Source: Triparma columacea
Taxonomy: Eukaryota; Sar; Bolidophyceae; Parmales; Triparmaceae
Length of the DNA stretch: 26,514 bases
Direction of reading: 5' to 3'
Assembly (NCBI GenBank): GCA_030267965.1
Contig: BRYA01000920.1
Location: 1,681-28,194 of the forward strand
The notes below the pieces were generated by a model. It was not told the DNA's origin. It saw only the letters and a program-made list of their open reading frames with translations, and searched no databases. Both the position numbers and the translations under genes were made by a program. This document shows, piece after piece, positions 1 to 8,404 of this stretch (position 1 is its first letter; each line of letters begins with the position of its first letter).

Positions 1-654
1 TTATTCCGGGAGAACGGAGATATTGTAGCTGTTGAGGGGTGTTATTATTCTAATCAGCAGACATACAGCAACGATCCGTCTAGTCTATTTCAACAGTGTC
101 AAACGAAGTATCCAAATTCATGGAGCTTGGCAGAGGAAATCCCTGATCAAATGGTAGACATAACCTACATGAATCAATGCAGTTCTCCTTTCTCCTCCCA
201 GTCCATCCTCCCCTTCTGTAGCTGTGCTGGCTTCGGCGGCGGCGGGATCGACGGCCTGATGGTATTTTCTCTTCTCATGACGATTATTTCCACCGCCTCA
301 AAGATCTGGAAGCTCTTCAGTAATATTCAGAAGCGACACAGGAACATCGAGGAGGCTTACAAGAACAAGGCCTCCCGGGGAGAAAGCGGTGGAATCTCGG
401 TCCTTGAGCTCAACGAGCTGGGTGGCCCCGGAGGCCAGCGCCGACACCCTTCTGCAGTCAGCTCTTCCCCCCCAGACGCACGCTTGGAGGAGGTGGAGGC
501 TCTGCTGGCGAACGTCCAGAAACAGGTCAAGGCGAACAGGAAAGAGTGCTTGGACAGATTCAAGGACTTGGAGGAGGCTCGGAAAGTTGGGGAAAGCAAG
601 TTAGAGAACGTGAACGAAAGACTCAACAAGATTGAGGCGAATGATTTTGCTTAA
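1..654 (+). CDS. 3' end of a membrane / coiled-coil protein (5' truncated by window)
   Basis: The frame is open from base 1 to the TAA at 652-654, so this is the C-terminal 217 codons of a gene that starts outside the window. A Cys- and Ser-rich, probably extracellular stretch (CYYSNQQ, CSSPFSS, FCSCAGFGGGG) comes first. One hydrophobic segment follows (about bases 256-330, GLMVFSLLMTIISTA), then a basic stretch (KRHRNIEEAYKNK). The end is a Glu/Lys/Leu-rich coiled coil (about 481-645, LEEVEALLANVQKQVKANRK). The pattern fits a type I membrane protein with a cytoplasmic coiled-coil tail. I do not recognise a family. No intron is needed in this part. Coding is well supported by the long open frame and heptad-like composition; the function is unknown. 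Confidence 0.6.
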   Translation, partial: LFRENGDIVAVEGCYYSNQQTYSNDPSSLFQQCQTKYPNSWSLAEEIPDQMVDITYMNQCSSPFSSQSILPFCSCAGFGGGGIDGLMVFSLLMTIISTASKIWKLFSNIQKRHRNIEEAYKNKASRGESGGISVLELNELGGPGGQRRHPSAVSSSPPDARLEEVEALLANVQKQVKANRKECLDRFKDLEEARKVGESKLENVNERLNKIEANDFA

Positions 655-1260
655 TTTCAAGGATGAAATAGAAATGGAAAAGGACACATTTCGCCAGTGA
701 GATCGGGCGGCGCACATACGAAGCTAGAGAAAATAATATAATGACAGAAGTTTAAGGACTCACCCCGAGTTTCTTTTCACTAACAAAAAATAATATATCA
801 AAATAAAGGTAAGTCTGACAACAATGACAATGACGACCCTTATTAAGGCTTTATCCAGTTGTATTTTGTCCTATCGTTGATTTTAGTTTCCTATTCACGT
901 CAAGGAACCAAGTTATTTCCCCTCTAATCGAGGTCGAGTATTCGTGGGTTTTTTCCCCGTCTTATTACCGTCTTATAGACGAGATAATACTACTTTGGGC
1001 CCTATTTCCGATATTGTTAGTGTCATATTGTGGTAGCTATTGGGCAGAGAACCGCCGTTGACGCCGCAATGTCACATCCTTGAGGGTCTCACCATCCCAG
1101 ATTCCTTGTTCGTTGTCAATCACACCACACTAACCCCGCTTATCACGTCAATAATGTAGGAACTCGTAAAGAATCAGTATCAAATAGTTTAGGCTTTCAA
1201 CTGTTACCGAAAAGACGTGTGAAAAGATCCTCTCAACCCCAGGACTCTCCCCTTCCCAAA
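655..1260. other. Intergenic region without a recognisable gene
   Basis: AT-rich sequence after the stop at 654, with A-rich stretches near 785-810 (including AATAAA) that could serve 3' end formation of the upstream gene. No conserved ORF, RNA gene or mobile-element end was seen. The last part should hold the promoter of the LRR gene; no clear TATA box was identified. Confidence 0.4.
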
Positions 1261-2259
1261 ATGCCCCAAACAGCAGTATACTACGGCACAGACGAGAAAG
1301 GGAGGTTCAAAGACGATCGTGAGCTCACAGAAGTGACTTTTGTAGAGGGAGTTACGTCGATTGCCGATGAAACCTTCAGGGGATGCTCCTCCCTCGCAAC
1401 CATCACAATCCCGGATGGAGTGACAACGATTGGGGAATGGGCCTTCTACCTATGCTCCTCCCTCACGGCCATTACCATCCCGGACTCAGTGACCTCGATT
1501 GGCGATGTCGCCTTCTCTGGATGCTCCTCCCTTACGGCCATCACCATCCCGGACGGAGTGACGAAGATTGGCCGAAGCGCCTTCGCTGGATGCTCCTCCC
1601 TCACTGCCATCACCATCCCGGACTCAGTGACGACCATTGGCGATTACGCCTTCTACGGATGCTCCTCCCTCACGGCCATCACCATCCCGGACTCAGTGAC
1701 GAAGATTGGCGATGAAGCCTTCTACGGATGCTCCTCCCTCACGACAATCACCATCCCGGATGGAGTGACGACAATTAGCGAAGGCGTCTTCTGTGGATGC
1801 TCCTCCCTCACGGCCATCACAATCCCGGACGGAGTGACAACGATTGACTGGAATGCCTTCAGGGGATGCTCCTCCCTCACGGCCATCACCATCCCGGACT
1901 CAGTGACGACGATTGGCCGTTCCGCCTTCAGAGATTGCGTAGCCCTGACGAAACTCAGTTTATCTCCTGCTGTCTCCATTGGTGAAGACTGCTTCTCGGA
2001 CTGCACCGCCCTAATCTCTGCCGCTGCCGATCAAGATATGTTTTTCGTCGAGGCCCTCCTCCATTCTAGGTGGCACCGCATACGGGAACGCGTCAACGCT
2101 TTGCTATGCCTCAAGGGAACCTGGGATCACGCGGAGAATCAACCCAGTGGATCGGATAGTCTGAAGAGGAAACGAACGGACGAAGCGAAGCTTAGGTTAA
2201 CTGAGACACGGGAGAAGATTCCGAAAGTTTTGTGGAGAGTTATTCTGGAGTTTCTCTAA
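1261..2259 (+). CDS. BspA-like leucine-rich repeat protein (LRR_5 type)
   Basis: A protein of 332 codons starting at the first in-frame ATG (MPQTAVYYGTDEKG). The frame is open upstream to a TGA at 1081, but no earlier ATG exists. Residues about 20-260 are ten 23-residue repeats of the form CSSLTAITIPDSVTTIGDxAF, the Treponema/BspA-like LRR type; eight are nearly identical and two at the C-terminal side (RDCVAL, SDCTAL) have diverged. The tail carries a basic KRKR segment and ends VLWRVILEFL, a hydrophobic end I associate with this protein class in algae. No signal peptide is visible, so it is probably intracellular. In the family such repeats form a binding solenoid; the partner here is unknown. 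A possible AATAAA lies at 2278-2283, shortly after the stop. Confidence 0.85.
   Translation: MPQTAVYYGTDEKGRFKDDRELTEVTFVEGVTSIADETFRGCSSLATITIPDGVTTIGEWAFYLCSSLTAITIPDSVTSIGDVAFSGCSSLTAITIPDGVTKIGRSAFAGCSSLTAITIPDSVTTIGDYAFYGCSSLTAITIPDSVTKIGDEAFYGCSSLTTITIPDGVTTISEGVFCGCSSLTAITIPDGVTTIDWNAFRGCSSLTAITIPDSVTTIGRSAFRDCVALTKLSLSPAVSIGEDCFSDCTALISAAADQDMFFVEALLHSRWHRIRERVNALLCLKGTWDHAENQPSGSDSLKRKRTDEAKLRLTETREKIPKVLWRVILEFL
1381..1932 (+). repeat. 69-bp tandem coding repeat, 8 near-identical units
   Basis: Units begin GGATGCTCCTCCCTC at 1381, 1450 (first bases changed), 1519 and so on every 69 bp to 1864. Each encodes one 23-residue LRR. Units differ mainly at the residues between IGD and AF, while the CSSLTAITIPD part is almost fixed at DNA level. 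This suggests recent expansion or gene conversion. The repeat also keeps other frames stop-free on both strands, which creates spurious ORFs. Confidence 0.9.
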
Positions 2260-2659
2260 TCTCGAATGCGCTTGATCAATAAAAGAAAGCGGGTTTTCTT
2301 CAAATTTCTTCTTCAAATTTGCTCCAGCCACCACCACCAAGAAAACGAAAACCAATCAGTTTGATCATATCCTTACTCTTTCATAATTGAATAAATAGGC
2401 ATTATTATAGTATATATACGTATACAATACATACACATACACACACACACACATATCGTGATAGATTAGGCTAAATTTGGGCAAATAATCCAGTCCTCAG
2501 CAAAGGCCATCGACAAGGGTGCTGAGATAAGGAGGATTTAAGGAGCATTTAAGGAGAATTTAAGGATTATATAGCTGACAAATAGGCTGAGAAATAGGGC
2601 GACAAATAGGGCGACAAATTGGACGACACAATAAAGGAAAAGGAGCACTTAATCTACAG
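2260..2659. other. Intergenic, AT-rich with short tandem repeats
   Basis: A (CA)n microsatellite runs at about 2430-2453. From 2525 to 2570 there are spaced copies of ATTTAAGGAG, and from 2575 to 2622 repeated GACAAATAGGGC-like units. No gene was recognised. Low-complexity repeats of this kind could lie in the 5' flank of the WDR74 gene. Confidence 0.4.
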
Positions 2660-2809
2660 GTCGCTGAGAGGAGGATCAGGAAGCTTTAGCAGGGAGGAGG
2701 AAAGTGCCAGTAAGAAGAGTGCCGAGAAGGCGGAGGCCACAGCGAAGGTCAACGCCCAGCTCACCCAGCTTCGCTCTAAGCTCAAGACTTTGCACGACCG
2801 AAAGGCAAG
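2660..2809 (+). CDS. Possible upstream coiled-coil exon, perhaps joined to WDR74
   Basis: An open stretch encodes a charged amphipathic segment (EEESASKKSAEKAEATAK, then NAQLTQLRSKLKTLHDRKA). It has an AG before it at 2658-2659 (CTTAATCTACAG) and a consensus donor after it (GGCAAG|GTGAGG at 2810). A matching acceptor lies at 2923 (TTCGCTCGCCGCAG). Splicing 2809 to 2924 would be in frame with the WDR74 ATG at 2949, giving an N-terminal extension. There is no ATG in this exon. It could instead be a remnant of another coiled-coil gene or 5' UTR. Only transcript data would decide. Confidence 0.3.
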
Positions 2810-2899
2810 GTGAGGATAGGCGACGCGACGACATTGGCGCATAATTTGAACATTCTTGCGGCATAATCCACTCCTGTGACCTACTAATGCACCCCTTTC

Positions 2900-2923
2900 C
2901 GATGCTCGCTTCGCTCGCCGCAG
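2900..2923 (+). other. Likely 3' splice site upstream of the WDR74 ATG (GCTCGCTTCGCTCG tract)
   Basis: GATGCTCGCTTCGCTCGC followed by CGCAG lies 26 bp before the WDR74 ATG. By analogy with 6804-6826 and 17551-17574 it marks an intron end, with the best donor at 2810. Confidence 0.45.
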
Positions 2924-2948
2924 GGGCGCTGGTGTTGAGGTTCAAAAC

Positions 2949-4643
2949 ATGAGAATAATAACATCAGATGAACTAGGAGCATTAAAACTATTCGACCTTA
3001 CTCTAGGAGATGATAATAACACACACACACACACTACTACTACTGCTGACAATAACAACAATGAATCAATCGAGAACGTCATCGGAAAAGTCAAAGGAAC
3101 AGGAAAGAACATAAAAACAATGGACAGCAAACCCATCTGCCCACAAGACCTCAGCATGTCAAGAGGTGAGAGATATAGAAGGGAAAGGGGAAAAGGGTGA
3201 AGATAGAGAGAAAGAATTACAAACACGTTAAGAAGAAGAAGAAGCGGGAGACTAAAAACTAAACCCCCAAAAAAACAAACGCAATTACTAACACCAACCC
3301 ACCCAGGTAATGGTATAACCTCCCTAGATTGGTCAACACCCCCTCTCCCCCTCTCCACCACCACCACCACCTCTTCCTCCTCTTCTTCTTCCTCCCACGA
3401 TTTCCTAGTAGGTCGTCTCGGTCCATCAGTAGAGCTTTGGTCAGAGAGTGTAAATACACTAACCATGAAGAAAAGGATCGATTTATTCAAAGACTCCTCC
3501 AACTCAAACTACAACGTAAAACCTACGTCATCTGAGCAGGGTATGGATGATGGAGAGGGCGGAAATAACGACGAAGACGCAAATGATAACGATAGAGTAC
3601 TCGCGTGTAAGTCTCTATCCAACAATTCAGTAATAGCCGCACTCCAAGGAGGAGGGATCTACAAGCTAGACTTCACGTCGGACGAAGGGACGGGATGGAC
3701 GAAGATGAACAAAGGGATAAACGTAGTGAAGGAACCACCGAAGAACAGGAGGAGTAAAAGCAGAGATGGTAACACACCTGTTACAGCAGCTGCATTCACG
3801 AAAACATTACAAAACGTAGGTGTCGCACTAGGTGGTAGAGATCGCGAGGTGGTTATATACGATATCACCTCCTCGAAAATAAGGTGGAAAGGTAAGAACG
3901 TAAAAGAGGACATGCAGACCCTACTCCAGAAGGAACTCTGGCAGACGTCCTTAGACTTCCATACCGACGGTAGGTTGGCTGTGGGGACAGCGTTTGGGGA
4001 AGTTAGGGTATACGATGAAAGGACGCAGAGGAGGCCGGTTTACACTTCAAGGAAGGATGCTGTTAACAGTAGGGTTACTGCTGTTACATGGGTAGAGGGT
4101 AACATCCTCGTTGGTGACGCTAAAGGGTACGTGGTGGAGATGGAGGGTAGGATGGGTATGAGGGTATTGAAAAGATACACAGGACCTTCAGGGAGCGTTA
4201 AAGGACTTGTGGGGGGGGAGGGTGGATGGAGAGGTGGGGTAGGGATGGACAGGTGGGCGTGGGTTGGGGGAGGGGGGATAGGGAGGGAATGGAAAGGTTA
4301 TGTTAAACAGAGAGGGACCGGGATTATTGCAAGATGGGAAGAGGAGAGAGATGGGGGGAAGGGGAAGGAGGAGGAGGAGGGGGAAGGGGGGAGGGGGGAT
4401 TATGGGAAGGGGGAAAGGGAGGAAAACGAGGAGGGGGAAGAGGAGGAGGTAGGGGACGACGAGGTTGGGGAACTTGTACTGTCAAGCGACGAGGACGAAC
4501 TATCGGGAGAGGAGGAAAGCGAAGGGGAAGGGATGGGGAGCGATGAGGAGTTCTTTAACCCGGGGATGCAGATGAAGAATAAGAAAAAGAAAAAGGGGGG
4601 GAAGGGGGAGGAATTCGGGGGAGGGAAAAGGAGGAAACGGTAA
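2949..4643 (+). CDS. WDR74: WDR74/Nsa1-like WD40 ribosome-biogenesis protein (2 exons)
   Basis: Exon 1 is 2949-3165 and exon 2 is 3307-4643. The intron (3166-3306, phase 1) has a GTGAGA donor and a CACCCAG acceptor, giving 517 codons. The recognisable WDR74 series is MRIITSDELGALKLFDL, ITSLDWS, DFLVGRLGPSVELW, VALGGRDREVVIYDI, KNVKEDMQTLLQKELWQTSL, GEVRVYDERTQRRPVYTS and GSVKGLVGG; together these are the blades of one beta-propeller. Family knowledge: WDR74 (yeast Nsa1) is a nucleolar assembly factor of the 60S subunit that works with an AAA ATPase. The C-terminal third is Gly/Glu/Asp-rich low complexity and ends in poly-Lys (KNKKKKK, GGKRRKR), a nucleolar-type tail. Exon 1 contains a Thr/Asn-rich insertion from ACACAC/AACAAC repeats. 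The 3' end is duplicated at 9720-10155. Confidence 0.85.
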
Positions 4644-4790
4644 AGACGACGGGAGGGGAGGGGGGGAGGGGGACGGGCTGGGAGGAAGGGAGGAAGATGA
4701 AGTAGCTGATGACCGACGTTGGGGGGAGGGGGGAGGAAGCAAAACAAAACAACAATGCGGTTCATATCCAAAATTTTGATAATTCTATTC
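4372..4790 (+). repeat. WDR74 3'-end segment, source-like copy of a duplication
   Basis: This covers the acidic/basic C-terminal codons of WDR74, its stop and about 145 bp of 3' flank up to CAATGCGGTTCATATC. It is closely matched by 9720-10155. Here the reading frame runs intact to the TAA at 4641. The two copies share long identical blocks (for example around GATGAGGAGTTCTTTAACCC) but differ by small in-frame insertions and substitutions, so the duplication is not brand new. Confidence 0.85.
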
Positions 4791-4805
4791 TATTCGACGA
4801 AGTGC

Positions 4806-6200
4806 TTACTGGATGCCTGCTTCCGCGAGCGACTCGACGATGGCAGCGTACATGTCCTCGAAGTCGCTGTCCTCCCACATGAGGGGCATGCGCACGTCGA
4901 GGGTAGACTTGATGATTTTCTCAGTCTGCGGCAGTTCGCAGTCGGTAGGCGCGAACTTCCAGTTTTTGAAGTAACGCGCGTTCTTCTCGTCGCCGAAGAG
5001 CTCCACGGGTAGGTTCCGGGCCTTGCAGCTCTCCATGAAGGTCTCGATCTGCTGCATGGTCGCCTCGGCGAGCGTGAACTGCACGCTGTCGCCGACGATG
5101 GTGACCTGCGGGAGCTGCTCGGGGACGGCCACTCCAGGGAGCGCATTGAGGCGCTCGGACATCTTGTAGTAGCGGACGTTATAACGCTCGCGGCGCTCGT
5201 CGATGGTGGCGATCTGGGGGCGGATCATGGCAGCGGTAACCGCATGCATGCGCAGCGAGTAGTTGGGTAGCTGGTTCGAGAGGTCCCCGAAGTAGGAGGC
5301 GTCGGGCACGGCGAGGTGCTTCACATGCAGAGCCTCGTACGCCCCCGCGTATACCGCCGCCGCCGCGCCGGCTTCGGGGTCGTTGGTTATGAGAAATCCC
5401 CCCTCGCCGCTGTTGAGCATCTTGTACGATTGGGACGAGATGGCGGCGATGCGCCCGTGATGTCCGGTGTGTTTGCCGTTCCAGAGCACGCCGATGCTGT
5501 GCGCGGCGTCCTCGATGAGGTACACCCCGTGCTCGTCGCAGAGCGCCGAAATGGCGTCCATGTCGGCGATCTTACCGCGCATGTGCGACACCATGAGGAA
5601 CTTCGCGCCGCTGCTCTTGATCTTCTTCTCCAGGTCACCCACGTCAATGCGAAAGCCCGCATCTGTCTCAACGTACACGGCCTCGCCGCCGCTGTGCTCA
5701 ATGGCAGACGGCACCGCAGTGAAGGTGAAGGCGTTGGTGAGCACCTTGTCGCCCGGCTGCACGCCCGCCGCCTTGAGCGCCAGGAAAAGGGCCGACCCGC
5801 AGGAGTTGAGAGCCACCACATATTTATGGCCCGTGTACTCGCCGACTTCCTTCTCGCAGATGGAAACTATGGATTCCTCTGCCGTCGGCACGTTGTATCT
5901 GTAGAGCTTGCCTTGCTGCATGATCTTTACGGCCTCGAGGATCCCGGCTTCCGGAATTGGGTCCGATTGCTTAATGTTCTTGGTTAACATAGTTTTCTTG
6001 GATGGTATCTCGTTCATAATTTCGTTCGCGTCGCGTTCAGCAATGGACATAAGCATGCCGCCCGCACTGCCACGTTGCTGGCGGAGTGCGGTTGGTGAAG
6101 AGAACATGACAGATGGTGACCATGCTGAGGTGAGGTTCAGGAAGCCTGTCAGGAGCAGGTACATGGCACCGACTGCTCCCTTGGTTATTTTAGTCTTCAT
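4806..6200 (-). CDS. DegT/DnrJ/EryC1-family PLP aminotransferase, probable plastid targeting
   Basis: A single-exon protein of 464 residues. The core shows fold-type I sugar-aminotransferase marks: ALNSCGSALFLALKAAGVQPGD (phosphate-binding region), IEDAAHSIG with Asp231 for the pyridine nitrogen, and SYKMLNSGEGGFL with Lys260 as the expected Schiff-base lysine. The family transfers an amino group, usually from glutamate, to keto-sugars or related compounds; the substrate here cannot be read from sequence. The N-terminus (MKTKITKGAVGAMYLLLTGF, then LTSAWSPS) looks like a signal peptide ending at Ala26, followed by Trp27 and a Ser/Arg-rich stretch. That matches the aromatic +1 rule for import into secondary plastids of stramenopiles. 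It is GC-rich and intronless, unlike its spliced neighbours. It converges with WDR74 (163 bp between stops). Confidence 0.88.
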   Translation of the reverse strand: MKTKITKGAVGAMYLLLTGFLNLTSAWSPSVMFSSPTALRQQRGSAGGMLMSIAERDANEIMNEIPSKKTMLTKNIKQSDPIPEAGILEAVKIMQQGKLYRYNVPTAEESIVSICEKEVGEYTGHKYVVALNSCGSALFLALKAAGVQPGDKVLTNAFTFTAVPSAIEHSGGEAVYVETDAGFRIDVGDLEKKIKSSGAKFLMVSHMRGKIADMDAISALCDEHGVYLIEDAAHSIGVLWNGKHTGHHGRIAAISSQSYKMLNSGEGGFLITNDPEAGAAAAVYAGAYEALHVKHLAVPDASYFGDLSNQLPNYSLRMHAVTAAMIRPQIATIDERRERYNVRYYKMSERLNALPGVAVPEQLPQVTIVGDSVQFTLAEATMQQIETFMESCKARNLPVELFGDEKNARYFKNWKFAPTDCELPQTEKIIKSTLDVRMPLMWEDSDFEDMYAAIVESLAEAGIQ

Positions 6201-6652
6201 TATTGAAAGAGTAGCACAAAGTCCAGCACTGCGAACGGGCAGCTTGGTTGGCGTTTTCAGGGATGAGGGGTTGATTGACGATCGACTGGGTTAATGAATA
6301 TTATATCTCACCTCGGCTTGGGACGGGGACAGGGAGGAGCGGTCGAGGTCTTTGGTCAACGGCGCTGTGTATGATATTTGAATGAAAAGAGAATGACCCA
6401 GATGGAACAATGGATATTGGATATTGTGAGTGAGATTTATTTATTGGTAAGTTCCTACCGAATTTGTCGACGACCTGGCAAATAAATTATAGGAAGATGC
6501 ATTGGGAGACTGGTTGCTGGACGCCACTGAAATTACGGAAAAGGCTATTATCGCAACGAGAGCACTCTCAATATTCTCGAAGGTCCACGTCGTTTTCTCC
6601 TAAGGGTTAATTTCTTTATTTATTAAAATCTCAAAATTGTTTGTTACTGTGA
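6201..6652. other. Intergenic between two minus-strand genes
   Basis: This lies between the start of the aminotransferase (6200) and the stop of the dioxygenase (6653). It should contain the aminotransferase promoter and the dioxygenase 3' UTR. AT-rich patches occur at 6298-6310 and 6430-6450. No ORF, RNA gene or repeat could be supported. Confidence 0.4.
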
Positions 6653-8286
6653 CTACGCCAATGAGGCGTAGCCATCTGTGTCGATATATGTTACACCCCC
6701 CCTTCTCCTCTCATGGGCGAGCTCCAAGGCACGGTCGAAGTCTCCTCCTGCCCATTCCAACTCCTTCTTGGCGATGGGAAGGTGCCCGCTGTTAACGCTG
6801 ACCCTGCGACGAGCGAAGCGAAGGTAATAAATGTATCAAAGGGCAAAACAGATGGCAAGGGTGTAAGCAGTTTAATCGTTGTCTTTGAACTGTCATAGAT
6901 GGGAGTATGCAAAAACAAGCGCCCCTTTACTCGCCCCTGGCTTTCCTCACGCTTGCACAACGCTTGCACAACGCTGCTCACCTCTGGATGACCCTCTTGC
7001 ACGAAGTGTCGTTCACGAGACCCTTGTGGATAAGCTGCCTATTGTCCCACATCGTAACCTGGTTGGGCTCGTAAGCGACCTCGAATAGGTATTTGTCCTG
7101 TGAGATGTGATTCTCTAGGAGCATAATGAGCTCCATGCCCTCCAGAGGAGTCATCCCAACAATGCCGTTGGTGAAAGTTTTGGAAATGAAGAGGGCAGGC
7201 TCACCCTTGTCGGGGTGTGCGATGACAACGGGATGGTGCTGATCCTCGAGGAGTGGTGCTTCCTTGAGCTGATGAGGTTCAAAGAATTAGAAAGGGTGGG
7301 CTGTGGGGGTTACACCAGCGTACTTTGTTCGTGTGCCTTCCTTCGCTTGAAAAATACTTACCTCCATTCCAGGAGTCTCGAGCATGGCGAACTTGCTGTT
7401 GCCCTTGTGAGCACCCTTTTCGGCATCTTCGTCAGCATCTCCGTACGCCCTCTTAGCTGAGTGGGAAACCACCAAGTTGTCCACGAGCCTCTTCATAAGA
7501 GGGGAGAGGTCTTCATAGGCGTGGATGGTGTTGGCGAACTGCCGAGGCGAGCAGCAACGAGCAAAGCAAGTCGCAAATCGGATGTGGTCATAGCGTTAGG
7601 ACATTATTAGGACGGCGTCTTATCGCTGCTCCTTGAACCCCTCCCTCGCGTCACGTCTCCTCACCTGCGTGTTGTTGGTGCCGTAAGGGCTGACTTCGTT
7701 CGTAGCACGGAGAAAGGAGTACGAAGCTGGGTATTCTTGGAATGAGTGGTCGCTGTGGTAATCCTCTCCGAACACAACCTTTGCAGTTGGCAACCTCTGA
7801 ATCTCCATGACCTCCGGCAGACCTGGGAGCCCCTTGACGGCAGTGTGGATCTCAACCTCCCCAAAAATCCTGCCAACATTGACGTGATCCTACGCAGGTG
7901 AAGACAATGCGGCGTTAGAGGTGATAAAATAATACAGTGAGCTCATTTGCAATTGGCGACAGGGAAAACACTTTCAGTGATGCACGTACCTGTGGAGAAA
8001 GGTCCTCGCTCTGGTTGGGAAAGGTCAACACTCCAGAGTGATCATGGAGCTGCTTCTTTATCTCTGCGACGTCTGCCTCGGACCACTCGGCTGATTTCTT
8101 CAAGTCGACGTTGGGGCAACTCAATCCCATCTTTCTGTCGCCCACCTGTTTCAGGACCTGAGATCCCTCAAATAAGCGGCTTGGGTTGTGGCCGTAATGA
8201 ACACTGTCGGTGGTGAATTTTTTTGCAGTTCTTTGGATGCTGCAGCTGAGGCAACGCAAGGCGGGCGATCTGCGCAGCGCGATCAT
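6653..8286 (-). CDS. TauD/TfdA-like Fe(II)/2-oxoglutarate dioxygenase (5 exons)
   Basis: Exons on the minus strand are 8286-7990, 7889-7665, 7538-7362, 7268-6982 and 6803-6653. Four GT-AG introns (99, 126, 93 and 178 bp) all keep phase, giving 378 codons. The iron facial triad is visible: His144 and Asp146 in EDYHSDHSF, and distal His314 in MWDNRQLIHKGLVND. The Arg that binds 2-oxoglutarate should be in KRVIQR. Family enzymes hydroxylate small molecules such as taurine, 2,4-D or trimethyllysine-type substrates; which one applies here is unknown. The N-terminus (MIALRRSPALRCLSCSIQR) is Arg/Ser-rich without acids, consistent with a mitochondrial presequence. The start is the first in-frame ATG (8286). 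The MPV17-like gene starts 118 bp away on the other strand. Confidence 0.85.
6804..6826 (-). other. 3' splice site with CTTCGCTTCGCTCG tract (last dioxygenase intron)
   Basis: Minus-strand reading CTTCGCTTCGCTCGTCGCAG immediately before exon 5. The same kind of tract occurs at several other 3' splice sites in this window. Confidence 0.75.
7539..7572 (-). other. 3' splice site with related CTTTGCTCG / GCTCGCC tract
   Basis: The minus strand reads CTTGCTTTGCTCGTTG and then CTGCTCGCCTCGGCAG directly before the dioxygenase exon that begins FANTIHAYED. It is a variant of the tract at 6804-6826. Confidence 0.6.
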
Positions 8287-8404
8287 ATTCTCTCCTAAAA
8301 CACTTCTAAAAATTATCACGTACCCAGGTAGGCCTAGGAATCCTGTTATGTATACCTGGGTACCTGGTATTTACCTTACTTTTCTCATTTTCTTCCTTTC
8401 CTTT
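8287..8404. promoter_or_regulatory. Compact divergent promoter region (dioxygenase / MPV17-like)
   Basis: Only 118 bp separate the two proposed ATGs on opposite strands. The span is pyrimidine-rich on the plus strand (TTACTTTTCTCATTTTCTTC near 8376-8395) and contains the near-repeat ACCTGGGTACCTGG. A second in-frame ATG for the MPV17-like gene at 8351 would shorten it further. No factor site was recognised; the bidirectional promoter is inferred from spacing alone. Confidence 0.4.

Noticed and set aside
1446..2006. Antisense ORFs of 63 and 94 codons opposite the LRR gene
   Set aside because: They are by-products of the 69-bp repeat, which lacks stops in several frames; their translation is itself a repeat of the complementary unit.
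4400..4771. Proline/serine-rich minus-strand ORFs opposite the WDR74 tail (also 9746-10178)
   Set aside because: They are the complement of GA-rich low-complexity DNA; no start context, no family, and they mirror the real plus-strand gene or its relic.
5316..5987. Plus-strand ORF of 223 codons opposite the aminotransferase
   Set aside because: It is a GC-rich shadow of a well-supported conserved gene on the other strand.
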